7,500 nucleotides of DNA from Paenibacillus polymyxa (GTDB taxonomy: Bacteria; Bacillota; Bacilli; Paenibacillales; Paenibacillaceae): positions 3,247,501 to 3,255,000 of the forward strand of contig NZ_CP015423.1 in the NCBI RefSeq assembly GCF_001719045.1, in the 5' to 3' direction. Made by a program: the position numbers and the translations under genes. This document shows, piece by piece, positions 1-6,089 of the stretch (the stretch's first letter is position 1; each line of letters begins with the position of its first letter). The notes under the pieces were generated by a model. The model was not told where the DNA came from. It made no database searches and worked only from the letters and a program-made list of their open reading frames with translations.

Positions 1-1025
<1,025 letters not shown>

Positions 1026-1082
1026 AAGAATAAAACGCAAATAAGTTTCGGATCCAGTTTTCAGGGTGTAACCTTGAATGTA

Positions 1083-1101
1083 GAATTTACGATGTAAATT
1101 C
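1083..1101 (+). repeat. Hairpin between 23S and 5S
   Basis: GAATTTAC and GTAAATTC form a perfect 8-bp stem with a 3-base loop, ending three bases before 5S. No T-run follows, so it is not a terminator. It is probably part of the precursor structure that guides 5S maturation. The rest of the 23S-5S spacer (1026-1082) shows no other clear signal. Confidence 0.6.
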
Positions 1102-1103
1102 AT

Positions 1104-1221
1104 GTTTGGTGGCGATAGCGGAGGGGTTCCACACGTACCCATCCCGAACACGACCGTTAAGCCCTCCAGCGCCGATGGTACTTGGACCGCAGGGTCCTGG
1201 GAGAGTAGGACGTCGCCAAGC
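1104..1221 (+). rRNA. 5S ribosomal RNA
   Basis: A 118-nt gene. The terminal helix is explicit: GTTTGGTGGCG (1104-1114) pairs over 11 positions, including G-T wobbles, with CGTCGCCAAGC (1211-1221). The interior contains the conserved 5S segments CCCATCCCGAACACG (1138-1152) and GGGAGAGTAGGACG (1199-1212). It lies about 80 bp after 23S and 36 bp before the first tRNA, so all are expected to be cut from one precursor. The ends could shift by one or two bases. Confidence 0.97.
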
Positions 1222-1223
1222 GA

Positions 1224-1239
1224 TATCCTTCAAAGGATA
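1224..1239 (+). repeat. Short hairpin after 5S
   Basis: TATCCTT and AAGGATA face each other across CA, giving a six- to seven-pair stem directly after 5S. The following sequence (ATGAAGTTTTG) has only a weak T-run, and the tRNA block starts 18 bases later. Read-through is therefore expected; a processing role or a relic terminator are both possible. Confidence 0.4.
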
Positions 1240-1257
1240 ATGAAGTTTTGCATGTTA

Positions 1258-1334
<77 letters not shown>

Positions 1335-1356
1335 CTTCCAGAATAACAAAAAGATT

Positions 1357-1432
1357 GGGGCCATAGCTCAGCTGGGAGAGCGCCTGCCTTGCACGCAGGA
1401 GGTCAGCGGTTCGATCCCGCTTGGCTCCACCA
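1357..1432 (+). tRNA. tRNA-Ala (anticodon TGC)
   Basis: 76 nt with CCA encoded. The anticodon loop CTTGCAC gives TGC, and the acceptor GGGGCCA pairs with TGGCTCC with one G-T wobble. No G-T pair is visible at position 3-70, where alanyl-tRNA synthetase normally looks: bases 3 and 70 are G and T, in the order G3-T70, so the identity pair is in fact the wobble itself. Separated from tRNA-Ile by 22 bp. Confidence 0.97.
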
Positions 1433-1436
1433 ATAT

Positions 1437-1512
1437 TCCCTGATAGCTCAGTTGGTAGAGCACTCGACTGTTAATCGAGTTGTCACAGGTTCGAGTCCTG
1501 TTCGGGGAGCCA
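1437..1512 (+). tRNA. tRNA-Asn (anticodon GTT)
   Basis: 76 nt. TCCCTGA pairs with TCGGGGA, the discriminator is G (the usual Asn base) and CCA is encoded. The anticodon loop CTGTTAA carries GTT. Only 4 bp separate it from tRNA-Ala, so the two must be separated by processing. Confidence 0.97.
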
Positions 1513-1546
1513 TGTTTTGAATATTTCTGAATTTTATATATAAGGT

Positions 1547-1620
1547 GGCGGCGTAGCTCAGCTGGCTAGAGCGTACGGTTCATACCCGTGAGGTCGGGGG
1601 TTCGATCCCCTCTGCCGCTA
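1547..1620 (+). tRNA. tRNA-Met, elongator (anticodon CAT)
   Basis: 74 nt, with the anticodon loop TTCATAC. Acceptor GGCGGCG pairs with TGCCGCT, so pair 1-72 is G-T rather than the mismatch of an initiator. The sequence closely resembles remembered Bacillus elongator tRNA-Met. A CAT anticodon could also mark a tRNA-Ile whose C34 becomes lysidine, but that family looks different. The gene ends at discriminator A1620 and the next bases are CTC, so CCA must be added after transcription. Confidence 0.93.
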
Positions 1621-1623
1621 CTC

Positions 1624-1715
1624 GGAGAGATACCCAAGTGGCTATAAGGGGACCCTCTGCTAAGGGGTTAGACTGCGAAAGTGGTGCGAGGGTTCGAATC
1701 CCTCTCTCTCCGCCA
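1624..1715 (+). tRNA. tRNA-Ser (anticodon GCT)
   Basis: 92 nt, class II, with the long variable arm expected of serine tRNA. The acceptor GGAGAGA pairs with TCTCTCC, the discriminator is G and CCA is encoded. The anticodon loop CTGCTAA reads AGC/AGT codons. It starts 3 bp after tRNA-Met. Confidence 0.97.
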
Positions 1716-1747
1716 TAAATTTATTGAAACCAGAACTTATTTTGCAA

Positions 1748-1819
1748 GGCCCGTTGGTCAAGGGGTTAAGACACCTCCCTTTCACGGAGGTAACAGGGGT
1801 TCGAATCCCCTACGGGTCA
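1748..1819 (+). tRNA. tRNA-Glu (anticodon TTC)
   Basis: 72 nt. Acceptor GGCCCGT pairs with ACGGGTC, the discriminator is A and the loop CTTTCAC carries TTC. The bases after the discriminator are TAT, so CCA is not encoded. In this phylum the charged form also feeds haem synthesis through glutamyl-tRNA reductase (family knowledge). Confidence 0.97.
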
Positions 1820-1825
1820 TATTAT

Positions 1826-1901
1826 GGAGGCTTAGCTCAGCTGGGAGAGCATCTGCCTTACAAGCAGAGGGTCGGGGGTTCGAGCCCCTCAGCCTCCACC
1901 A
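1826..1901 (+). tRNA. tRNA-Val (anticodon TAC)
   Basis: 76 nt. GGAGGCT pairs with AGCCTCC, the discriminator is A and CCA is encoded. The anticodon loop CTTACAA carries TAC. It lies 6 bp after tRNA-Glu. Confidence 0.97.
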
Positions 1902-1931
1902 TAAGAAAATTTGAGAAGTGCCTTTTAATGT

Positions 1932-2005
<74 letters not shown>

Positions 2006-2030
2006 TTAATTTCCTGTTGGAAATGCCTCT

Positions 2031-2107
2031 GGAACTGTGGTGTAGAGGCCTAACATGCCTGCCTGTCACGCAGGAGATCGCGGGTTCGAATCCCGTCAGT
2101 TCCGCCA
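2031..2107 (+). tRNA. tRNA-Asp (anticodon GTC)
   Basis: 77 nt. GGAACTG pairs with CAGTTCC, the discriminator is G (typical of Asp) and CCA is encoded. The anticodon loop CTGTCAC carries GTC. It is followed by the longest gap of the tRNA block, 64 bp, which holds a promoter-like sequence. Confidence 0.97.
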
Positions 2108-2125
2108 TTTTAACTTCATATATAA

Positions 2126-2153
2126 TTGGCATATAAAGTGCGGATTATATGAT
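2126..2153 (+). promoter_or_regulatory. Probable internal promoter before tRNA-Phe
   Basis: TTGGCA (2126-2131) and TATGAT (2148-2153) are separated by 16 bp in an AT-rich gap. The predicted start is near 2160, giving a 12-base leader before tRNA-Phe at 2172. This is the best sigma-A-type match in any gap of the tRNA block. It could let the twelve downstream tRNAs be made independently of the rRNA promoter. Sequence match only; transcription not shown. Confidence 0.55.
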
Positions 2154-2171
2154 GTAGTAATAAAAAAATAT

Positions 2172-2244
<73 letters not shown>

Positions 2245-2270
2245 CCTTTCAAGTGGGAAATGAGTAATGT

Positions 2271-2346
<76 letters not shown>

Positions 2347-2350
2347 TTTT

Positions 2351-2436
2351 GGAGGATTAGCGAAGTGGCCAAACGCATCAGACTGTAAATCTGCTCCCTT
2401 ACGGGTTCGGTGGTTCGAATCCATCATCCTCCACCA
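2351..2436 (+). tRNA. tRNA-Tyr (anticodon GTA)
   Basis: 86 nt, with the long variable arm of bacterial tyrosine tRNA. GGAGGAT pairs with ATCCTCC, the discriminator is A and CCA is encoded. The anticodon loop CTGTAAA carries GTA. It starts 4 bp after tRNA-Thr. Confidence 0.97.
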
Positions 2437-2454
2437 GTCTTTTCATAATCATAT

Positions 2455-2528
2455 GGCGGTCGTGGCGAAGTGGTTAACGCACCGGACTGTGACTCCGGCA
2501 TTCGTGGGTTCAAGCCCCATCGGCCGCC
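2455..2528 (+). tRNA. tRNA-His (anticodon GTG)
   Basis: 74 nt including the encoded extra base G-1 (2455), which faces C73 (2528); this additional pair is the histidine identity element. The seven-pair acceptor is GCGGTCG with CGGCCGC. The anticodon loop CTGTGAC carries GTG. After C73 come CTT, so the full CCA is not encoded. Confidence 0.97.
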
Positions 2529-2545
2529 CTTTATTCTTAATCTAT

Positions 2546-2620
2546 TGGGGATTAGCCAAGCGGTAAGGCAACGGACTTTGACTCCGTCATGCATAGGTTC
2601 AAATCCTATATCCCCAGCCA
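2546..2620 (+). tRNA. tRNA-Gln (anticodon TTG)
   Basis: 75 nt. TGGGGAT pairs with ATCCCCA, so pair 1-72 is the weak T-A usual for Gln; the discriminator is G and CCA is encoded. The anticodon loop CTTTGAC carries TTG. Confidence 0.97.
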
Positions 2621-2624
2621 TTAA

Positions 2625-2700
2625 GAGCCATTAGCTCAGTTGGTAGAGCACCTGACTTTTAATCAGGGTGTCGAAGGTTCGAGTCCTTCATGGCTCACCA
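2625..2700 (+). tRNA. tRNA-Lys (anticodon TTT)
   Basis: 76 nt. GAGCCAT pairs with ATGGCTC, the discriminator is A and CCA is encoded. The anticodon loop CTTTTAA carries TTT. It begins 4 bp after tRNA-Gln. Confidence 0.97.
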
Positions 2701-2714
2701 TTTATAATTATTTT

Positions 2715-2802
<88 letters not shown>

Positions 2803-2808
2803 TATTTT

Positions 2809-2883
2809 GCGGACGTGGCTCAGCGGTAGAGCATCGCCTTGCCAAGGCGAGGGTCGCGGGTTCGATTCCCGTCGTCCGCTCCA
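2809..2883 (+). tRNA. tRNA-Gly (anticodon GCC)
   Basis: 75 nt. GCGGACG pairs with CGTCCGC, the discriminator is T and CCA is encoded. The anticodon loop CTTGCCA carries GCC (codons GGC/GGT). It differs from the second glycine gene at 3174 in anticodon, body sequence and encoded CCA. Confidence 0.97.
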
Positions 2884-2893
2884 TTATCCATAC

Positions 2894-2965
2894 GGCGCCA
2901 TAGCCAAGTGGTAAGGCAAAGCTCTGCAAAAGCTTCATTCCCCAGTTCAAATCTGGGTGGCGCCT
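2894..2965 (+). tRNA. tRNA-Cys (anticodon GCA)
   Basis: 72 nt. GGCGCCA pairs with TGGCGCC, and the discriminator is T, the main cysteine identity base. The anticodon loop CTGCAAA carries GCA. TGA follows, so CCA is not encoded. Confidence 0.97.
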
Positions 2966-2991
2966 TGACTACTCATTATGGAATTTAATAT

Positions 2992-3068
2992 GCGCCCTTA
3001 GCTCAGCTGGATAGAGCGTTTGACTACGAATCAAAAGGCCGGGAGTTCGAATCTCTCAGGGCGCGCCA
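2992..3068 (+). tRNA. tRNA-Arg (anticodon ACG)
   Basis: 77 nt. GCGCCCT pairs with AGGGCGC, the discriminator is G and CCA is encoded. The anticodon loop CTACGAA carries ACG, whose A34 is normally deaminated to inosine so that it can read CGT, CGC and CGA. Confidence 0.97.
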
Positions 3069-3090
3069 TTTCTTAAAAAATGTATAATGT

Positions 3091-3164
3091 CGGGATGTAG
3101 CTCAGCTTGGTAGAGCACCTGGTTTGGGACCAGGGGGTCGCATGTTCAAATCGTGTCATCCCGA
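3091..3164 (+). tRNA. tRNA-Pro (anticodon TGG)
   Basis: 74 nt. CGGGATG pairs with CATCCCG, with C1-G72 as usual for proline, and the discriminator is A. The anticodon loop TTTGGGA carries TGG. TAC follows, so CCA is not encoded. Confidence 0.97.
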
Positions 3165-3173
3165 TACTGATTT

Positions 3174-3244
3174 GCGGGTGTAGTTCAATGGTAGAACTCC
3201 AGCCTTCCAAGCTGGTAGCGTGGGTTCGATTCCCATCACCCGCT
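3174..3244 (+). tRNA. tRNA-Gly (anticodon TCC)
   Basis: 71 nt, the last tRNA of the block. GCGGGTG pairs with CACCCGC, the discriminator is T and the loop CTTCCAA carries TCC (GGA/GGG codons). A TTTT run follows at once and CCA is not encoded. The operon terminator lies 50 bp downstream. Confidence 0.97.
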
Positions 3245-3294
3245 TTTTGCTATAGCGGATTCTTGTTGCCTCAGTGGTGACACCTTATAAATAA

Positions 3295-3332
3295 AGAGAG
3301 CCTGTCTGGGGACAGAGCTCTCTCTTTTTTTT
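3295..3332 (+). terminator. Intrinsic terminator of the rrn-tRNA operon
   Basis: AGAGAGC (3295-3301) pairs with GCTCTCT (3317-3323), and CTGTC (3302-3306) with GACAG (3311-3315). This makes a 12-bp stem with one bulged A and a TGGG loop, followed by eight T (3325-3332). It closes the tRNA block. On the other strand the stem is followed by a T-rich run, so it may also stop read-through from the convergent kinase gene. Confidence 0.92.
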
Positions 3333-3352
3333 GTATTTATCCTCATGTAATC

Positions 3353-3432
3353 CACAATGTGTTGATTATCCATAATCTTCGGTATCGGTGTATATCGTTC
3401 TGATCATACAACTGGCATACACCGATAACCGA
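3353..3432. repeat. Three inverted repeats between the convergent operons
   Basis: CACA-A-TGTG (3353-3361) and GATTAT-CC-ATAATC (3364-3377) are two small palindromes. A larger pair of arms, 3379-3393 and 3417-3432, read TCGGTATCGGTGTAT and ATACACCGATAACCGA. They are complementary over 15 positions with one bulge and enclose a 23-base loop. The large stem lies 15 bp beyond the kinase stop on the - strand. No T-run follows, so it is not a classical terminator; mRNA 3'-end protection or a protein site are possible. Confidence 0.6.
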
Positions 3433-3447
3433 TTTAGTGGACAGTTT

Positions 3448-4551
3448 TTACACGGGAATGGTCAGCTGGATGGAGGTTCCCTCGTCTGGAGCAGAGGTTA
3501 TGCTCATAAATCCCCCTACCCCTCTAGCTCGTTCTTCCATACTGAACAATCCAACTCCCTCTCCTTGGGACTTTCCAGAGAATCCAATGCCCTCATCCCG
3601 AATGGTCACTTGTATCATTTCATTTTGATCCTCAACGTCGACATATGCCTCTGCTACATCTGCGTATTTGGCTACATTCGTTAATGCCTCTTGTACAATC
3701 CGATAAATTGCAATTTCCTTGCGAATATCAACCCGTTTACGTAGGGTGCATTGAAAATGCACCTCAATCCCGTAATGAGAACAGAAGTTTTCAATATAGG
3801 TTCTTATGGCTGGGACGACACCCAGATCATCCAGAACTGAGGGACGAAGTTCCCACGCTAGACCACGAACATCTTTGATGATGTCGGTCACCTGCGAACG
3901 AAGATTCTCCAGAGTAGCACTAGGTTGTTCGGCAAGTTGGCTATCCAATTGAATAATAAGTGAAAACAAGCTTTGTCCTATCCCATCATGCAGCTCTCTT
4001 GAAAAGCGTTTACGTTCTTCTTCCTGTATTTGCATGACTTGCGTCATCATAGACTGGAGTTCTGCTTCTACTTTCTTCAGTTTAGTGACCTCATTGCGGA
4101 TCGCTAAGTACTGATAGGGTTCACCTTCCTCGTCCATAAACGGAACGATCGTAGTATTCACCCAATAGTAGCTGTTATCTTTAGCACGATTACGTATTTC
4201 TCCTTGCCATACCTTACCTGAACGGATCGTAGTCCACAGGTTTTTCATGAAGGCAGAGGTATGATAGCCTGAATTAATAAGACGATGATCCTGACCGATC
4301 AGCTCTTCACGACTGTATTGCGAAATCTCACAGAACTTGTCGTTTACGTACTGAATAATACCTCGATGATCGGTCAAAGCAACGATGGAAGACGTATCTA
4401 GAGCAAATTTCAGATTGGATAATTGGTGGAGTGAGTTACGCAGCGCATGAAGAAAAGGGGATTCTGGTATATAAATTTCCAGATCATTCAGCAGTTTATC
4501 GGTTGATTCACCAAAGGCATGCTGCAGTAAAGGGTTAGAAGGTTCATTCAT
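3448..4551 (-). CDS. PAS-domain sensor histidine kinase, NreB-like (HisKA_3 class)
   Basis: A 367-residue cytoplasmic kinase with no membrane segment or signal peptide. Residues 1-45 look helical, and a PAS domain spans about 48-165 with the run VWQGEIRNRAKDNSYYWV (114-131). A coiled linker leads to the HisKA_3 dimerisation box EEERKRFSRELHDGIGQSL, with phospho-acceptor His188. The ATPase domain follows: N-box RIVQEALTNVAKYA (284-297), DEGIGF (319-324) and GVGLFSMEERARGVGG (332-347). Order and length resemble NreB, but only Cys74, Cys257 and Cys268 exist, so the four-cysteine iron-sulphur site of staphylococcal NreB is absent. The PAS wording resembles the flavin-binding PAS of Aer and NifL (inference). 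Its ATG overlaps the regulator stop by 8 bp (ATGAATGA), and a GGGG Shine-Dalgarno sits 10 bases upstream, so the two are co-translated partners. The signal sensed is unknown. Confidence 0.93.
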   Translation of the reverse strand: MNEPSNPLLQHAFGESTDKLLNDLEIYIPESPFLHALRNSLHQLSNLKFALDTSSIVALTDHRGIIQYVNDKFCEISQYSREELIGQDHRLINSGYHTSAFMKNLWTTIRSGKVWQGEIRNRAKDNSYYWVNTTIVPFMDEEGEPYQYLAIRNEVTKLKKVEAELQSMMTQVMQIQEEERKRFSRELHDGIGQSLFSLIIQLDSQLAEQPSATLENLRSQVTDIIKDVRGLAWELRPSVLDDLGVVPAIRTYIENFCSHYGIEVHFQCTLRKRVDIRKEIAIYRIVQEALTNVAKYADVAEAYVDVEDQNEMIQVTIRDEGIGFSGKSQGEGVGLFSMEERARGVGGFMSITSAPDEGTSIQLTIPV

Positions 4552-5197
4552 AATGGAGCAGCCCCTTTTTTAGTGCGAATTTGACTAGCTCAGGTCGTGT
4601 TTTCAAGTTAAGCTTCTCCATAAGATTGCTTTTATGGGACTCTACGGTTTTGACGCTAATCACCAGGTGCTCGGCAATTTCCTTGTTGGCATATCCTTTG
4701 GCTACCCACGATAGAATCTCTTTTTCCCGCTCAGACAAGGATTCATAGGGTCCGGCTATGCCTTCCTGTTTGATTTTGTCCAGATATTCGCTCATCAGTC
4801 GTTTGGTTGCATTCGGGTACAAATAGGCACTACCTTCGGCCACAGACTGGATGGCAGCGAGTAACTCCTCGTGAGGTGCGCTTTTTAAAATATATCCGGA
4901 TGCTCCAGCTTGAATGGCTCGGAACAGATATTCTTCATCGTCATGCATCGTTAAAATAAGGACTTCTGTATCGGGCAACTGTTTTTTTAATTCAGTAGTT
5001 GCCGTGAGACCATCTTTGCCAGGTGGCATGCTAAAATCCATGAGTACGACATTAGGTTGTAGCTCTGCTGCTTTGCGGATCGCCTCATCTCCGTCTGCTG
5101 CATCTCCTACGACCTTAATACCATTTTTGCCGTCCAATAGGGCCATGAGGCCAGAACGTACGACAACATGATCATCCACTACTAGTATACGAATCAA
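4544..5197 (-). CDS. NarL/LuxR-family response regulator, NreC-like
   Basis: A 217-residue regulator that would be phosphorylated by the overlapping kinase. The receiver has the acidic pair Asp8-Asp9 (VVDDH), phospho-acceptor Asp54 (VVLMDFSMP), switch Thr83 (ILTMHD) and Lys105 (YILKSAP). The C-terminal LuxR-type helix-turn-helix runs from LSEREKEILSWVAKG through KEIAEHLVISVKTVESHKSNLMEKL. The start is TTG at 5197, because GAGGGG lies 8 bases upstream (5206-5211) and the receiver begins at once with LIRILVVDDH. The frame is open upstream to another TTG at 5272. That would add 25 residues unlike any receiver, has no Shine-Dalgarno, and would run through the predicted promoter. Length and domains fit NarL, NreC or DegU equally; the GAF-protein and Fnr neighbours favour NreC. 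Confidence 0.94.
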   Translation of the reverse strand: MIRILVVDDHVVVRSGLMALLDGKNGIKVVGDAADGDEAIRKAAELQPNVVLMDFSMPPGKDGLTATTELKKQLPDTEVLILTMHDDEEYLFRAIQAGASGYILKSAPHEELLAAIQSVAEGSAYLYPNATKRLMSEYLDKIKQEGIAGPYESLSEREKEILSWVAKGYANKEIAEHLVISVKTVESHKSNLMEKLNLKTRPELVKFALKKGLLHYE

Positions 5198-5205
5198 TTT
5201 GTCAT

Positions 5206-5232
5206 CCCCTCGAACGGTAAAAAAACCGTGCG
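5206..5232 (-). promoter_or_regulatory. Shine-Dalgarno and hairpin before the TTG start of the regulator
   Basis: On the - strand an inverted repeat ACGGT-TTTTTT-ACCGT (5229-5214), extended by two outer pairs across a mismatch, ends two bases before the Shine-Dalgarno GAGGGG (5211-5206). The hairpin could hinder or present the ribosome site. The strong Shine-Dalgarno is what supports the unusual TTG start. Confidence 0.5.
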
Positions 5233-5242
5233 TTTTGTCATA

Positions 5243-5272
5243 ATCATAGCAAATTTTAGGGATTTCAATCAA
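5243..5272 (-). promoter_or_regulatory. Probable promoter of the response regulator-kinase pair
   Basis: On the - strand TTGATT (5272-5267) and TATGAT (5248-5243) are spaced by 18 bp, placing the start near 5236 and leaving about 39 bases before the TTG codon. A TTAGGG element (+ strand, 5256-5261) lies in the spacer and another at 5282-5287. The regulator and kinase may therefore be expressed separately from the GAF gene, which ends 143 bp upstream of the TTG. Confidence 0.5.
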
Positions 5273-5340
5273 CAGAGATAGTTAGGGACAGCCATATCAA
5301 GTATTTTATGAGTTTTATTATCTACAGTACCATTGTTGAT

Positions 5341-5817
5341 CTATGGAGTGAGAGGGTAAGCACATAGTTGGCTAAGGCGTTGAGCGACTTGAGTGGCCTC
5401 GGCCACATCAGACTCTGTGAACGTCCTCACATCACGATTACCAAGAAGCAGCACACCGTTAGGCAGATCCCCTGTGCTGGAAAAGGGAATAGCAACAGCA
5501 GAGTGAAGCTGCTCGGCCAGCATTAGTGCACACTCCTGACGCAGACGTATACTACCCGATAGTAAAGCACTTACAGTCACGGTACGTCCCAAGCGAACAG
5601 CCATCCCGGCAATACCATGGCCAATCTTAAAAGAAATAAGGCGATAGCGATTGCTTCGGCTGCCGGAGGCGTAATACCAATGCAGCCTACCACCCGACTT
5701 GGACATAAATGCAAGGGCAGTGAGATCACTATAAATAGTATCTCTCAACTGGTTCAGTTCTTTTCGCATTTCATCCGTTATTTGTAGCATAGAAGACACA
5801 TCCTTTTTCATAACCAA
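5341..5817 (-). CDS. GAF-domain protein, NreA-like nitrate-sensor candidate
   Basis: A 158-residue soluble protein made of one GAF domain. Visible features are an N-terminal helix (MLQITDEMRKELNQLRDTIY), the strand LHWYYASG with Trp47, the loop FKIGHGIAGMAVRLGRTVTV (63-82) and the strand segments SAVAIPF and PNGVLLLGN. Staphylococcal NreA is about 150 residues, binds nitrate in a GAF pocket that includes an early Trp and the GIAG-like loop, and restrains the NreB kinase. Trp47 and Gly68-Ile69-Ala70 lie where those ligands would be expected, but this is from memory and not an alignment. The first possible start is TTG 5817 with AGAG seven bases upstream; ATG 5811, two codons later, is the alternative. 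It is divergent from fnr and precedes the two-component genes, as nreA precedes nreBC. A free-methionine sulphoxide reductase-like or other GAF protein is possible. Confidence 0.85.
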   Translation of the reverse strand: MVMKKDVSSMLQITDEMRKELNQLRDTIYSDLTALAFMSKSGGRLHWYYASGSRSNRYRLISFKIGHGIAGMAVRLGRTVTVSALLSGSIRLRQECALMLAEQLHSAVAIPFSSTGDLPNGVLLLGNRDVRTFTESDVAEATQVAQRLSQLCAYPLTP

Positions 5818-5833
5818 ACTATATCTCTAATTC

Positions 5834-5839
5834 ATTGTA
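5834..5839 (-). promoter_or_regulatory. Candidate -10 element of the GAF gene
   Basis: TACAAT on the - strand would start transcription near 5827, only 10 to 16 bases before the start codon. No good -35 lies upstream at the right spacing. The perfect palindrome centred at 5870.5 would be at about -43.5, so activator dependence is plausible. Weak evidence taken alone. Confidence 0.35.
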
Positions 5840-5858
5840 GTTCCGACAGTTATAAAAG

Positions 5859-5882
5859 TAGATCAGGGAACCCCCTGATCTA
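5859..5882. promoter_or_regulatory. Perfect palindrome, candidate NreC-type operator
   Basis: TAGATCAGGG-AACC-CCCTGATCTA is a 10-bp perfect inverted repeat with a 4-bp spacer. Its core AGGG-N4-CCCT matches, as remembered, the TAGGG-N4-CCCTA site of NreC in staphylococci. It lies in the divergent region, about 43 bp before the predicted start of the GAF gene and 145 bp before that of fnr. As RNA it would be a hairpin, but no T-run makes it a terminator. Binding by the local response regulator is an inference. Confidence 0.6.
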
Positions 5883-5966
5883 TAGGCGCAGGAAACACTG
5901 ACTTTTCATCAGGTCGGGTAAGGAGTAGGGAAAAGGTCGATAAATGGGGCGTTAGCTTACCTCGGA

Positions 5967-5982
5967 AGTGATATTTATCACA
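5967..5982. promoter_or_regulatory. CRP/FNR-type box upstream of fnr
   Basis: AGTGATATTTATCACA matches the TGTGA-N6-TCACA pattern bound by CRP-like recognition helices, including Bacillus Fnr. Nine of ten half-site bases agree and the internal GTGATA...TATCAC symmetry is complete apart from the spacer. The centre, 5974.5, is 41.5 bp upstream of the predicted fnr start, the standard position for direct activation. Confidence 0.8.
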
Positions 5983-6003
5983 GTAAATCAGGGAGTAGGA
6001 AGG

Positions 6004-6009
6004 TATAAA
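6004..6009 (+). promoter_or_regulatory. -10 element of the fnr promoter
   Basis: TATAAA, with a predicted start near 6016. The -35 position (CAGTAA region, about 5981-5986) is poor and is overlapped by the FNR box, as expected for an activator-dependent promoter. The untranslated leader is about 74 bases and contains the short palindrome GATATAGATATC (6053-6064). Confidence 0.55.
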
Positions 6010-6089
6010 ATCAGGTGTTCTCCCGATAACAACCCAGGCATTAAAACATTATGATATAGATATCAGGTAAACACGAGGAGGACGCTAAC

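Noticed and set aside
3083..3088. TATAAT just before tRNA-Pro
   Set aside because: It ends only two bases before the mature tRNA and the -35 position inside tRNA-Arg is GC-rich, so it is not a usable promoter.
3388..3878. Three + strand open frames (98, 63 and 77 codons) opposite the kinase
   Set aside because: Antisense to the kinase gene, which has intact domains; no Shine-Dalgarno or family resemblance.
4914..5171. 85-codon + strand frame opposite the response regulator
   Set aside because: Mirror of the receiver domain coding sequence.
5198..5272. 25-residue N-terminal extension of the response regulator
   Set aside because: No ribosome site, unlike receiver N-termini, and it overlaps the likely promoter.
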